Source: JBJXHC01 sp046160825 (GTDB lineage Bacteria; Bacteroidota; Ignavibacteria; UBA10030; UBA6906). Taken from it: DNA of 64,000 nt. The translations under genes were made by a program, and so were the position numbers. The DNA is taken from NCBI GenBank assembly GCA_046160825.1, contig JBJXHC010000055.1, positions 54,601 to 118,600 on the forward strand, in the 5' to 3' direction. A model generated the notes under the pieces. That model saw nothing but the letters and a program-made list of their open reading frames with translations, was not told the DNA's origin and ran no database searches. Below are positions 46,421-54,317 of this stretch, piece after piece. Numbering within the stretch: the first letter of the stretch is position 1; every line of letters begins with the position of its first letter.

Positions 46421-46489
46421 CTCTTCCCTGAAACCCAATCCCCATATCTGTCGTCTAAGCTTTCAACAACCAGGGTCCCATAACTTAAC

Positions 46490-47068
46490 GTGGACAACGA
46501 ACAAGCCATCCTCAGAGACGTACTGGCGGGTAACTCCCGTCGCTACGGTGCGTTGATTGATCTCCATAAAGATCGGGCGATGACGCTTGCCGTACGGCTT
46601 GTGGGCGACAGGGGAGAGGCAGAGGAATTGGTACAGGACGCTTTCTTGCGTGCGTACCGGAACCTTGATACATTTCGGGGCGACGCGAAGTTCGGCACAT
46701 GGTTCTATCGCATCCTCTACAACTTGTGCATGACAAAGGTGACACGACGGAAACCCAAACCGGAGTCCATTGACGACAAGGAAGATGGATTCATGAATGC
46801 AATGATTGTGGACCGGGAGGATGTAAACGCCCTGGAGCAAATGGAAGGCGATGAATTACAGAGCATCATCGGAGAAGAGATCAGAAATCTGCCGGAGAAA
46901 TATCGCACAGCGGTGACATTGTTTTATATCCAGGAAATGAATTACGAAGAAATCTGTGCAACGCTTGATATGCCGGTAGGTACGGTCAAAACCTATCTGT
47001 TCCGCGGAAGGAATATTTTGCGGGATCGGGTGCTGCAACGAACGAGAGACGAGGTGAAAGTCGCATGA
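46490..47068 (+). CDS. RNA polymerase ECF-type sigma factor
   Basis: 192 residues with sigma70 region 2 (LVQDAFLRAYRNLDTFRG...FGTWFYRILYNLCMTKVTRR) and region 4 (LPEKYRTAVTLFYIQEMNYEEICATLDMPVGTVKTYLFRGRNIL). It is a group 4 (ECF) factor with no region 3. Encoded with a zinc-finger anti-sigma factor whose ATG overlaps its stop, so it is probably released on envelope or oxidative stress. GTG start at 46490. Confidence 0.93.
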   Translation: MDNEQAILRDVLAGNSRRYGALIDLHKDRAMTLAVRLVGDRGEAEELVQDAFLRAYRNLDTFRGDAKFGTWFYRILYNLCMTKVTRRKPKPESIDDKEDGFMNAMIVDREDVNALEQMEGDELQSIIGEEIRNLPEKYRTAVTLFYIQEMNYEEICATLDMPVGTVKTYLFRGRNILRDRVLQRTRDEVKVA

Positions 47069-47625
47069 CACAGAATCATCCACCCAACGACACATTGCAG
47101 TTGTATGTGGACGGAGAGCTTGATGCGGTGGGCATCGCCGAGGTCCGCCAGCATCTCAATGAATGTCCACGCTGCGAGTCGGAAGTGCGCTCACTTGTGC
47201 TCATGAGCGCATCGCTGAAGACAATGCCGTTGGAGAAAACGAGTGCCGGGTTTACCCGTAATGTGCTTGGTGCGTTGCAGCTCGCGCCAAAGTCACCGCT
47301 GATGTTCCGGCTCCTTGAGAAGGCCGGATATTTTATGGGATTAGTGATGGTGCTTGGCCTGATGCTCGGCGCCTTTACAATGACAGGCGTAATTCAACTC
47401 GAGCAGGTGCAGCAAGGCGTTGGTTACGCGGGAAGAGTATTCACAGAAGTTGATGGGACAGTTTCAGGGTTTACTTCCGGCCTGACAGCCTTCCTCACGA
47501 AGTACATGCCGTTTGCATTCGGGAAGGGAAGTGTGGGCATCGTGACGTTCTCGCTGGTGTTTCTAGCGTTGCTGGCAGTTGCGGATAAGTTGTTCGGCGG
47601 GAAGGTTCAGCATCGCTTGCGGTGA
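47065..47625 (+). CDS. Zinc-finger (zf-HC2) transmembrane anti-sigma factor
   Basis: 186 residues. The N-terminal anti-sigma domain has the HxxxCxxC zinc motif (LQLYVDGELD...VRQHLNECPRCESE, His31-Cys35-Cys38 region). It is followed by one or two transmembrane helices (about 90-115 and 152-175). The overlap with the sigma gene (ATGA) ensures stoichiometric synthesis. The stimulus is not visible. Confidence 0.9.
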   Translation: MTQNHPPNDTLQLYVDGELDAVGIAEVRQHLNECPRCESEVRSLVLMSASLKTMPLEKTSAGFTRNVLGALQLAPKSPLMFRLLEKAGYFMGLVMVLGLMLGAFTMTGVIQLEQVQQGVGYAGRVFTEVDGTVSGFTSGLTAFLTKYMPFAFGKGSVGIVTFSLVFLALLAVADKLFGGKVQHRLR

Positions 47626-47698
47626 AGAAGATACACCGCAAAGGACGAAAATGGAATCACGAGGGTGTCAGTTGGTTTGCAGCAATACAAATGAAAAG

Positions 47699-47721
47699 TC
47701 CCTCCCTTCCTAAGGGAGGGA
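47699..47721. repeat. Perfect palindromic element TCCCTCCCTT/AAGGGAGGGA
   Basis: A ten-base-pair perfect hairpin (47699-47708 with 47712-47721) around CCT, followed by TTTAGGGAGAG and a T-rich run. Similar sequences lie at 46341 and 48922. Could also serve as a terminator for the anti-sigma gene on +, or for bshA on -. Confidence 0.6.
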
Positions 47722-47742
47722 TTTAGGGAGAGTTCTCTTTTT

Positions 47743-48900
47743 CTAATTCCTCTTCTCACTCATGGCCGGTTTCCCGTGCATACTTGGCGCGGCAAGACAC
47801 TCCTTGTAGTAATTCTCATACTGGTTGACGATCTTGTGAACATCGAACTCTTCTGCCCGCCGTCTTGCCGCCTTGCGGAAAAGTTCAAGTCGTGATTCGT
47901 TCGTCAACAGCTCAACTGCATATTTTGCCATTCTCTCCACATCACCGATCTCGGCAATGTATCCCGTTTCGCCATGTACCTGAAGTTCCGGTAATCCACC
48001 GACGCTGGATGAAATCACAGGAACTTCGCATGCCATCGCTTCGAGTGCAGAGAGTCCGAAACTCTCCGACTGGCTTGGCATCAGGAACAAATCGGAAGCC
48101 GATAGGATAGGGACCAACTCCTGTTGCTTGCCGAGGAACTTCACGTGCTCTTGAATTCCCAGCTCACGAACGAGCAACTCACATGCGGAACGTTCGGGTC
48201 CATCTCCAACGAGAATCAGTTTTGAGGGGACTTTCTTTCTCACGAGGTCATAGATCTTGATAACATCCGGTACACGCTTGACGAGCCGGAAATTCGAGAC
48301 GTGAATAAGGATCTTTTCGCCCTTCGGTGCGAACCGCCCGCAGATATCTTCGCAATCCATACGTTTGTATTTGTCGATGTCCACAAAGTTGGGAATGACG
48401 CGGATGTCCTTTTCGATGCCGTAGTTCGTCATTGTCTTCTCACGGAGGAAACGTGACACGGCGGTAACGCCATCGCTTCGTTCAATACTGAATTTCATTA
48501 CAGGCAGAAAACTCGGTTCAAGTCCGACAAGCGTGATATCCGTGCCGTGGAGTGTCGTCACGATTTTCAATCCATTATTCACAATCTCCCGTGCGAGGAA
48601 TGCACTGGTCGCGTGCGGAATTGCATAGTGCGCGTGGATAACGTCCAACTTCTCGAACCTGCACACTTCCACCATCTTGCTCGCAAGGGCCGGAGTGTAG
48701 AGCGGGAATTCAAACAGTGGATAACTCGCCATCTCCACTTCATGGTAGAACACGTTGCCGAGGTAGCCGTTGAGTCGCATGGGCATCGCGTAACTGATGA
48801 AGTGAATCTGGTGTCCCTTGTCGGCAAGCGCCTTGCCAAGCTCTGTGGCAACCACGCCGCTTCCGCCGTACGTAGGGTAACACACCATTCCGATCTTCAT
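47743..48900 (-). CDS. bshA: N-acetyl-alpha-D-glucosaminyl L-malate synthase BshA
   Basis: First step of bacillithiol biosynthesis: GlcNAc transfer from UDP-GlcNAc to L-malate. 385 residues of GT4 (GT-B) fold with MKIGMVCYPTYGGSGVVATELGKALA, VIHAHYAIPHA, TLHGTDITLVG, VIPNFVDIDKYKR, LVGDGPERSAC and the EX7E motif region SQSESFGLSALEAMACE. Start ATG 48900. BshB and BshC are not in the window. Bacillithiol (and its N-methyl form in Chlorobi) is known in this bacterial group. Confidence 0.93.
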   Translation of the reverse strand: MKIGMVCYPTYGGSGVVATELGKALADKGHQIHFISYAMPMRLNGYLGNVFYHEVEMASYPLFEFPLYTPALASKMVEVCRFEKLDVIHAHYAIPHATSAFLAREIVNNGLKIVTTLHGTDITLVGLEPSFLPVMKFSIERSDGVTAVSRFLREKTMTNYGIEKDIRVIPNFVDIDKYKRMDCEDICGRFAPKGEKILIHVSNFRLVKRVPDVIKIYDLVRKKVPSKLILVGDGPERSACELLVRELGIQEHVKFLGKQQELVPILSASDLFLMPSQSESFGLSALEAMACEVPVISSSVGGLPELQVHGETGYIAEIGDVERMAKYAVELLTNESRLELFRKAARRRAEEFDVHKIVNQYENYYKECLAAPSMHGKPAMSEKRN

Positions 48901-48921
48901 ATTGAGTCCTTTTGCAAGTGT

Positions 48922-48973
48922 CGGACCCCTCCCTGACCCTCCCCTTAGCCAGGGGAGGGTTGGGTGGGGTCCG
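48922..48973. repeat. Nested palindromic repeat in the bshA-yigZ intergenic region
   Basis: The outer arms CGGACCCC (48922-48929) and GGGGTCCG (48966-48973) enclose an inner perfect hairpin ACCCTCCCCT (48936-48945) / AGGGGAGGGT (48951-48960). The whole element of 52 bases is a candidate cruciform. Translated in frame it gives LTLPLARGGLGG, a peptide commonly seen where such mobile palindromes are misread as coding. Confidence 0.7.
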
Positions 48974-49001
48974 TAGAGATTGTCACAAGAGAAAAAAGGT
49001 T

Positions 49002-49640
49002 ATGTTCCACATGGAGTATATAGTGTCCGACGAATTCAAAACGATATTGGGGGAATCAAAGGCCGAGACGCGTGTTCAGGCTTCGCGTTTTATTGCAACT
49101 GCCTCGCCCATCCTAACAAAAGAGGAGGCTGAAGCGTTCATCGGGCACATCAGAAAATCACTTCGCGATGCCACACATCATTGTTACGCCTACCGGCTTG
49201 GTACGGATGAACGTCAGTTTAGGTTCAATGATGACGGCGAACCCAACGGAAGCGCCGGCAAGCCGATCCTTGCTGCAATTGATAAATTCAATCTCACGGA
49301 CACACTTGTTGTCGTTACTCGTTATTTTGGCGGTACCAAACTCGGCGTCGGCGGACTCGTCCGGGCATACGGCGAATCTTCCGAGGCGGTTCTTTCGACT
49401 GCCCGCGTCGTAACGAAATACCGGACGGGGATTGTGCGCGCTTCGTTTCCTCATTCCCGCATCAGCAACGTCATGCATGTAATTGCGAAACTTGATGCCC
49501 GCATCGTTGACACATTGTACGATGAGGAAGTCCACCTCGACATTGAAATCCGGAACTCCCGTAGCGATGAACTCAAGTCCGCACTTGTCGAGCAAACGAG
49601 TGGCAACGTGAGACTGAAGACAAAAGAGAATGACACCTAG
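49002..49640 (+). CDS. YigZ / IMPACT family protein
   Basis: 212 residues. The N-terminal UPF0029/IMPACT domain reads SRFIATASPILTKEEAEAFI ... DATHHCYAYRLG ... DDGEPNGSAGKPIL ... VVVTRYFGGTKLGVGGLVRAYG, all diagnostic. The C-terminal DUF1949 ferredoxin-like domain covers about residues 145-205. Bacterial YigZ binds nucleic acid and its cellular role is unsettled. The frame opens at 48912, inside the palindromic repeat; ATG 49002 with AAGG upstream is taken. Its stop and that of ackA share a CTAG palindrome. Confidence 0.9.
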   Translation: MFHMEYIVSDEFKTILGESKAETRVQASRFIATASPILTKEEAEAFIGHIRKSLRDATHHCYAYRLGTDERQFRFNDDGEPNGSAGKPILAAIDKFNLTDTLVVVTRYFGGTKLGVGGLVRAYGESSEAVLSTARVVTKYRTGIVRASFPHSRISNVMHVIAKLDARIVDTLYDEEVHLDIEIRNSRSDELKSALVEQTSGNVRLKTKENDT

Positions 49641-50857
49641 TTCGCTGGCACCGACTTATTCCTGCCGTCAACAATCATCTTTGTATCCATGGCAATCACC
49701 AACTCTTCATTTGTCGGGATGACGAATACTGATATTCCGGAATCTGTTGTCGTAATCCGTTTCTCTTTCTCTAAAGAAGAATTGGCGGCGTCATCGAAAC
49801 TAATGCCGAGGAATTCCAGCCCGGAGAAACATGCCTTTCGTACATCAGCGCTATTTTCTCCAATGCCACCGGTAAACACCACCGCATCAACTCCGCCCAT
49901 TGCGGCAGCGTATGCGCCGATGTACTTTTTGACACGATAACAAAAAACGTCGAATGCGTATGTTGCCTTCTTGTCGCCGTTCTTCATCTCAGCGATAATC
50001 TCCCTCATGTCGCTGCTGATGCCGGAGATACCCTGCAAGCCACTATGCTTGTTGAGCAGTGTATTTGCATCCGAAAGCGATATGCCTTCTTTTCCCATGA
50101 TGTAAAGAATGACGGAAGGATCGATGTCACCGGAACGCGTTCCCATCAACAGTCCTTCAAGCGGGGTGAAGCCCATGGTGGTATCCACGGAGACTCCGTT
50201 GTGTACCGCAGCCATGCTGCAACCGTTGCCGAGATGACAGGTGATGATACGAAGCTGCGTGATCTCTTTATCCAGCAATTCTGCCACACGTGCGGAAACA
50301 AACCGATGAGACATTCCGTGGAATCCGTATCGCCTGATCTTATATTGGGAATAGAGTGAATAGGGGATCCCGTACAGAAATGCTTTCTTCGGCATTTGTT
50401 GATGGAAGGCCGTATCGAACACTGCAACCTGGGGCGTTCCCGGCAGGTTCACCTGACACGCATTGATGCCCCGTAAGTTGTGCGGGTTGTGCAAGGGTGC
50501 AATCTCAAAGTTATCCCGGATGCCTTTGATAACCTCATTCGTGATGAGGACCGAGCCAATGAATGTCTCGCCACCGTGAACAACGCGGTGTCCAATAGCG
50601 TGAATATCAGATTTGTCATTGATGACGCCGTGGTTCTTGCTGAGCAACACGGCAAGGATGTATTCAATGGCAATAGTATGGTCAACAATCTCGCCAACGA
50701 TCTTGATTTCGTCGCCGTCGTGCCGGAGGTTTGTGAGGGTTGCACCGCTCATTCCGATACGCTCCACACCGCCTCGTGCAAGCGTCTTCTTCTCTGCGAC
50801 TTCAATAAGCTGATACTTGACTGATGAGCTGCCGCAATTCAGGACGAGGACGTTCAT
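49637..50857 (-). CDS. ackA: Acetate kinase
   Basis: 406 residues of ASKHA-fold kinase converting acetyl phosphate and ADP to acetate and ATP. Signature 1 VLNCGSSSVKYQL is at the N-terminus, with TAFHQQMPKKAFLYGIPY, HLGNGCSMAAVHNGVSVDTTMGFTP and VFTGGIGENSADVR in the usual order. It is 32 bases downstream of the 3-hydroxyacyl-CoA dehydrogenase gene on the same strand, suggesting a short fermentation or fatty-acid operon. Confidence 0.96.
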   Translation of the reverse strand: MNVLVLNCGSSSVKYQLIEVAEKKTLARGGVERIGMSGATLTNLRHDGDEIKIVGEIVDHTIAIEYILAVLLSKNHGVINDKSDIHAIGHRVVHGGETFIGSVLITNEVIKGIRDNFEIAPLHNPHNLRGINACQVNLPGTPQVAVFDTAFHQQMPKKAFLYGIPYSLYSQYKIRRYGFHGMSHRFVSARVAELLDKEITQLRIITCHLGNGCSMAAVHNGVSVDTTMGFTPLEGLLMGTRSGDIDPSVILYIMGKEGISLSDANTLLNKHSGLQGISGISSDMREIIAEMKNGDKKATYAFDVFCYRVKKYIGAYAAAMGGVDAVVFTGGIGENSADVRKACFSGLEFLGISFDDAANSSLEKEKRITTTDSGISVFVIPTNEELVIAMDTKMIVDGRNKSVPAN

Positions 50858-50889
50858 GGGTGGTTGAGTATGGGATTCAAGATTGTGGA

Positions 50890-51840
50890 TTATGGACGCA
50901 AAAGAAGTGTTGGTGTGCGTTTTCCGTCAGCATCATACTCAAAGAACCCCTGTCCAACCTTCTTGCCTAATTTTCTCTCGCGTACCATCCTCCGCAACAG
51001 GGGACATGGCCTGTAACGGGGTTCTCCGAGTTCATGGAACAATGTTTCCATCCACATCAATACCTCGTCCAACCCCATGGAGTCCGCCATCTCCAGCGGA
51101 CCAACCGGCATGCTGTAGCCAAGTCTCATTGCAGTATCAATGTCTTCCGCTTTTGCAATTCCCTCCATCAGCACATGCATTGCTTCGTTCAACATCGGCA
51201 GGATGACACGCGTTGTGATGAACCCCGGATACTCGAACACCTCTACCGGCGTTTTCCCGATGCGTTCGGCGAACGCCTTGGTGACTGCGAACGTCTCATC
51301 GGATGTGAGCATGCCGCGGACAATCTCGACGAGCGGCACTTTGGGTACAGGACTCAGGAAGTGCATTCCAATAATTCTATCCGGTCGTTTGCTGGATTGT
51401 GCAAGCTTGGTCAGACTGAGCGTGGCGGTATTGGAGATAAATATAGCCTCTTCTTTTCCGATTGAATAAAATGCTTCGATCAATTGACGCTTCAACTCAA
51501 ATTTTTCATCCACGGCTTCAATGATGATGTCGCATTCCTGAAGGTCGGCGATATTGATGGACGTGGTGATCCGGGAGAGCACGGCTTTTTTCTCTGATTC
51601 CGTTTTGCTCCACCGTTTAATTTCATTCTCCATCGTGTGGGTGAGGCTTTCAATTCCGGTCTTGAGCGCTGTTTCGTTCTTCTCCACCCCAATCACACGA
51701 ATGCCGGCACCAGCAACTGTCTCGGCAATCCCTTGTCCCATAACGCCAAGGCCAATCACTCCAACGATATTAAAACGCCCGTCCGGCATTTGCGCCCGAA
51801 CGGATGTTTGCAGGTCTTCTATTTTCAGGTTCTCAGCCAT
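50890..51840 (-). CDS. 3-hydroxyacyl-CoA dehydrogenase (Hbd/PaaH-type)
   Basis: 316 residues. The Rossmann motif GVIGLGVMGQGIAETVAGAGI sits at about residues 27-47 after a 25-residue N-terminal extension. The catalytic His is in GMHFLSPVPKVPLVEIV, followed by PGFITTRVILPMLNEAM and the C-terminal dimer domain. Oxidises or reduces 3-hydroxyacyl-CoA (butanoate or fatty-acid metabolism). Single-domain form, not the multifunctional FadB. Confidence 0.93.
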   Translation of the reverse strand: MAENLKIEDLQTSVRAQMPDGRFNIVGVIGLGVMGQGIAETVAGAGIRVIGVEKNETALKTGIESLTHTMENEIKRWSKTESEKKAVLSRITTSINIADLQECDIIIEAVDEKFELKRQLIEAFYSIGKEEAIFISNTATLSLTKLAQSSKRPDRIIGMHFLSPVPKVPLVEIVRGMLTSDETFAVTKAFAERIGKTPVEVFEYPGFITTRVILPMLNEAMHVLMEGIAKAEDIDTAMRLGYSMPVGPLEMADSMGLDEVLMWMETLFHELGEPRYRPCPLLRRMVRERKLGKKVGQGFFEYDADGKRTPTLLLRP

Positions 51841-52033
51841 TGCTACGGTCTGATGATGATGAAGGTCGGGCAGGATTTGTCAACAAAGTAGTTATGTTTG
51901 GAGAATTTAGCAAAGAGTGTGTGCTCAGTAGTGCTCATGGCGTGATTGCATATTCCGCGTTCTCTTCATATATTGAATACAATCTTGACACAATCGGAAC
52001 CTTGTCGCACGGATTGGTTGTTGAGATGAGTGA

Positions 52034-52056
52034 ATGCGCAAAGCGCATGTTTTTTT
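52034..52056 (+). terminator. Hairpin with T-tract upstream of the Rrf2 gene
   Basis: ATGCGC/GCGCAT stem (52034-52039 and 52043-52048) with loop AAA, then G and seven T residues. It may insulate the SUF operon from readthrough, although no + strand gene ends just before it. The rest of the 51841-52091 gap shows only a lone TTGACA at 51985 without a matching -10. Confidence 0.45.
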
Positions 52057-52068
52057 GGGGCTAAATAA

Positions 52069-52081
52069 GACCGTTCCGGTC
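52069..52081. promoter_or_regulatory. Candidate Rrf2 operator palindrome
   Basis: GACCG-TTC-CGGTC, a perfect five-base inverted repeat 10 bases before the Rrf2 ATG. Autoregulating Rrf2/IscR/SufR proteins bind such short palindromes in their own promoters. The exact site is inferred from position and symmetry only. Confidence 0.4.
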
Positions 52082-52091
52082 GGGTATACGT

Positions 52092-52496
52092 ATGGTGCGA
52101 TTATCGAAAAGAGTTGAATACGGGCTGATTGCGATTAGGCACATTGCCGCCACGTCCCATGGACCGATTGTGACCGCACGAGAAATTGCAGACATCTATA
52201 GCATCCCTTACGAGTTGCTGGCCAAGGTTCTCCAGAGAATGGCAAAGGCGGGCTTAGTGCAGTCTCATCAGGGAGTGCGAGGTGGTTATACTCTTGCCGT
52301 TACTCCGAGTCAGATTCAGGTGTCACGCATAATCATGGCCATTGAGGGTGTCAACCCGACAATTGCACAGTGCATGTCGGAAGGCCCCGATAGTTGCGGC
52401 GTGTTTCAGGTGTGTACGATCAAATCTCCACTGCAGAAAGTTCAGGCGAGTATTGAACGGGCATTTGAGTCCATGACGTTGGCAGAGATTGTCTGA
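52092..52496 (+). CDS. Rrf2 family Fe-S-sensing transcriptional regulator
   Basis: 134 residues. A winged helix (MVRLSKRVEYGLIAIRHIA; AREIADIYSIPYELLAKVLQRM; SHQGVRGGYTLA) is followed by a dimer helix and three cysteines, Cys94, Cys102 and Cys108, spaced C-x7-C-x5-C, close to the IscR/SufR cluster-binding pattern. It heads the SUF operon and its stop overlaps the next ATG (TGATG), so it is almost certainly the operon's Fe-S status repressor. Confidence 0.92.
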   Translation: MVRLSKRVEYGLIAIRHIAATSHGPIVTAREIADIYSIPYELLAKVLQRMAKAGLVQSHQGVRGGYTLAVTPSQIQVSRIIMAIEGVNPTIAQCMSEGPDSCGVFQVCTIKSPLQKVQASIERAFESMTLAEIV

Positions 52497-53674
52497 TGAA
52501 TGTGAAACTTCCCATATATCTTGATAATCATTCAACCACGAGAGTTGATCCCCGTGTCGTCGAAGCGATGCTTCCATACTTCACGGAGGATTATGGCAAT
52601 GCCGCAAGCAAACAACATTCATTTGGGTGGAAGGCAAAAGCCGCAGTTGACAATGCACGGAAACAGATTGCTGCTCTTGTCAACGGCCAGCCCGAAGAAG
52701 TCATTTTCACCAGTGGTGCAACGGAATCCATCAACCTTGCCATAAAAGGAATTGCGGAGGCGTATGCGTCAAAGGGACGGCATGTCATCACCGCAGCAAC
52801 GGAACACAAGGCTGTTCTTGATGTCTGCGCAACGCTTGAGCGACACGGCTTCACCGTCACCCGTTTGCCGGTTGACAAATCCGGCCTGATTGAACTTGAT
52901 GACTTGCGAAGAAGTTTTACCGCGGATACCGTCCTCGTTAGCATCATGATGGCGAACAATGAAATTGGAACAATAGCAGACGTGGAGCGGATTGGTGCTC
53001 TCTGTCGCGAGCATGGTGTTCTGTTCCACACCGATGCAACTCAGGCTGTCGGCAGAATTCCCGTGGATGTCAGGAAAATGAGTATCGATCTGATGTCATT
53101 CAGCGCGCATAAAATGTACGGTCCGAAGGGGGTTGGGGCACTGTTTATTAGAAACTCCAGCCCACGCCTCAAGCTTATCCAGCAAATCGACGGCGGTGGT
53201 CATGAACACGGGCTTCGATCCGGAACACTGAACGTGCCGGGCATCGTTGGTTTCGGGTTTGCCGCAGAGTTGACGAAGAAGGAAATGGCAATTGAGTCAT
53301 TACGTATGTTTGAACTCCGCAACAAACTTGTTGATGGGCTGTTGAGCGAACTGGATGATGTCCAGATGAATGGTCATCCGACGCAACGACTTCCGCATAA
53401 CGCGAATATCACCTTTGCAGGCGTTGAGGCCGATCGATTGATGATGGAGATGAAAGATATTGCTGTTTCGTCCGGGTCAGCGTGCAGTTCTGCGTCGCCG
53501 GAGCCATCGCATGTGCTCAGTGCTATCGGTCTGAAGAGAGAAGACATCCTTTCCTCGATCCGTTTTGGACTTGGAAGGTTTACCACAATTGAAGAAATTG
53601 AATATACCATCGGTCGGGTAGTGGAGACGGTCAGGGCGGCGAAGGAAAAACTCGGTCGCCTTCAACCAGCATAA
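52496..53674 (+). CDS. Cysteine desulfurase, NifS/IscS type (class I)
   Basis: 392-residue PLP enzyme that moves sulfur from cysteine to its active-site Cys as persulfide. Opening YLDNHSTTRVDPRV, PLP lysine Lys206 in SAHKMYGPKG, and a flexible SGSACSSASPEPS loop with Cys330. This is the class I (IscS/NifS) signature, distinct from the class II SufS later in the operon. Upstream coupling to the Rrf2 gene. Confidence 0.94.
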   Translation: MNVKLPIYLDNHSTTRVDPRVVEAMLPYFTEDYGNAASKQHSFGWKAKAAVDNARKQIAALVNGQPEEVIFTSGATESINLAIKGIAEAYASKGRHVITAATEHKAVLDVCATLERHGFTVTRLPVDKSGLIELDDLRRSFTADTVLVSIMMANNEIGTIADVERIGALCREHGVLFHTDATQAVGRIPVDVRKMSIDLMSFSAHKMYGPKGVGALFIRNSSPRLKLIQQIDGGGHEHGLRSGTLNVPGIVGFGFAAELTKKEMAIESLRMFELRNKLVDGLLSELDDVQMNGHPTQRLPHNANITFAGVEADRLMMEMKDIAVSSGSACSSASPEPSHVLSAIGLKREDILSSIRFGLGRFTTIEEIEYTIGRVVETVRAAKEKLGRLQPA

Positions 53675-53699
53675 TCCATAACACGGAAGATTAACACCC

Positions 53700-54272
53700 A
53701 TGAAGCAATTGGAATATGTTCTGAATAACGAATCGGAAGTGCTGAAGTTTCTCAAAGATCACTATCCGATGTATCATCTCTCGAATGTTTTTTTTAGAGA
53801 CATACAGTATGGTGTTCAGACGATGCTGGAGAGGAGGGACATGAAGGTGAGTTACACTGATGCAGAGACGATCGCCCGCGCCTTTGTACAACAACTTGAG
53901 AAAAAGAAAACCCTCAGCCCGATTGACCGGCAAAGTTGGCTGTTGCACTATGAGGAATTCCGGAAACCGGCGGCGAAGCCCGTAGCGCCCGCAAAGCCCG
54001 CCGCTGCTGCGAAACCAGTTCCCGGTGCCGCTGCACCCCGTCCAGCAGGTGGACTTCCACCGCTCAAGAGTGCGGCCCCTGTAGGAGTTGCGGAGTCCGC
54101 ACCAGCACCTGTTGCGGTATTGGAAGCAGTTGCCGCGCCACCCGCTGTTGCGCCAGTGGCTGCTCCTCCACAACCGAAACCGGCTGCACCGGTATCAACA
54201 GGTGGAACAATTCCACCGCTTGGTAAGCGACCACTTCCTCCAATCAAAAGTTCAAAGCCCGTAGGTGGATAG
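53700..54272 (+). CDS. Unknown Pro/Ala-tailed protein within the SUF operon
   Basis: 190 residues. The first 90 form a helical, Tyr/Phe-rich domain (LEYVLNNESEVLKFLKDHYPMYHLS; FRDIQYGVQTMLERRDMKVSYTDAE; TIARAFVQQLEKKK) that I do not recognise. The rest is a disordered Ala/Pro/Lys-rich tail with repeated LPPLKS, IPPLGKRP and LPPIKSSKP motifs, a possible docking tail. No cysteine or signal peptide. It lies 25 bases after the desulfurase and 45 before sufB on the same strand; its position suggests a desulfurase or SufB partner, but this is inference. Confidence 0.75.
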   Translation: MKQLEYVLNNESEVLKFLKDHYPMYHLSNVFFRDIQYGVQTMLERRDMKVSYTDAETIARAFVQQLEKKKTLSPIDRQSWLLHYEEFRKPAAKPVAPAKPAAAAKPVPGAAAPRPAGGLPPLKSAAPVGVAESAPAPVAVLEAVAAPPAVAPVAAPPQPKPAAPVSTGGTIPPLGKRPLPPIKSSKPVGG

Positions 54273-54317
54273 ACAATATCTCGGGCACGAAAAAAATAAC
54301 AGAATGAAACGAGACAC

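Noticed and set aside
45724..48973. CRISPR array
   Set aside because: The repeats are dispersed palindromes without regular spacers or cas genes.
48912..49001. N-terminal extension of the IMPACT protein
   Set aside because: It is a translation of the palindromic repeat (LTLPLARGGLGG), and AAGG precedes ATG 49002.
51804..52064. 86-codon + frame upstream of the Rrf2 gene
   Set aside because: Overlaps the dehydrogenase start on the other strand, has no SD for internal starts and no family match.
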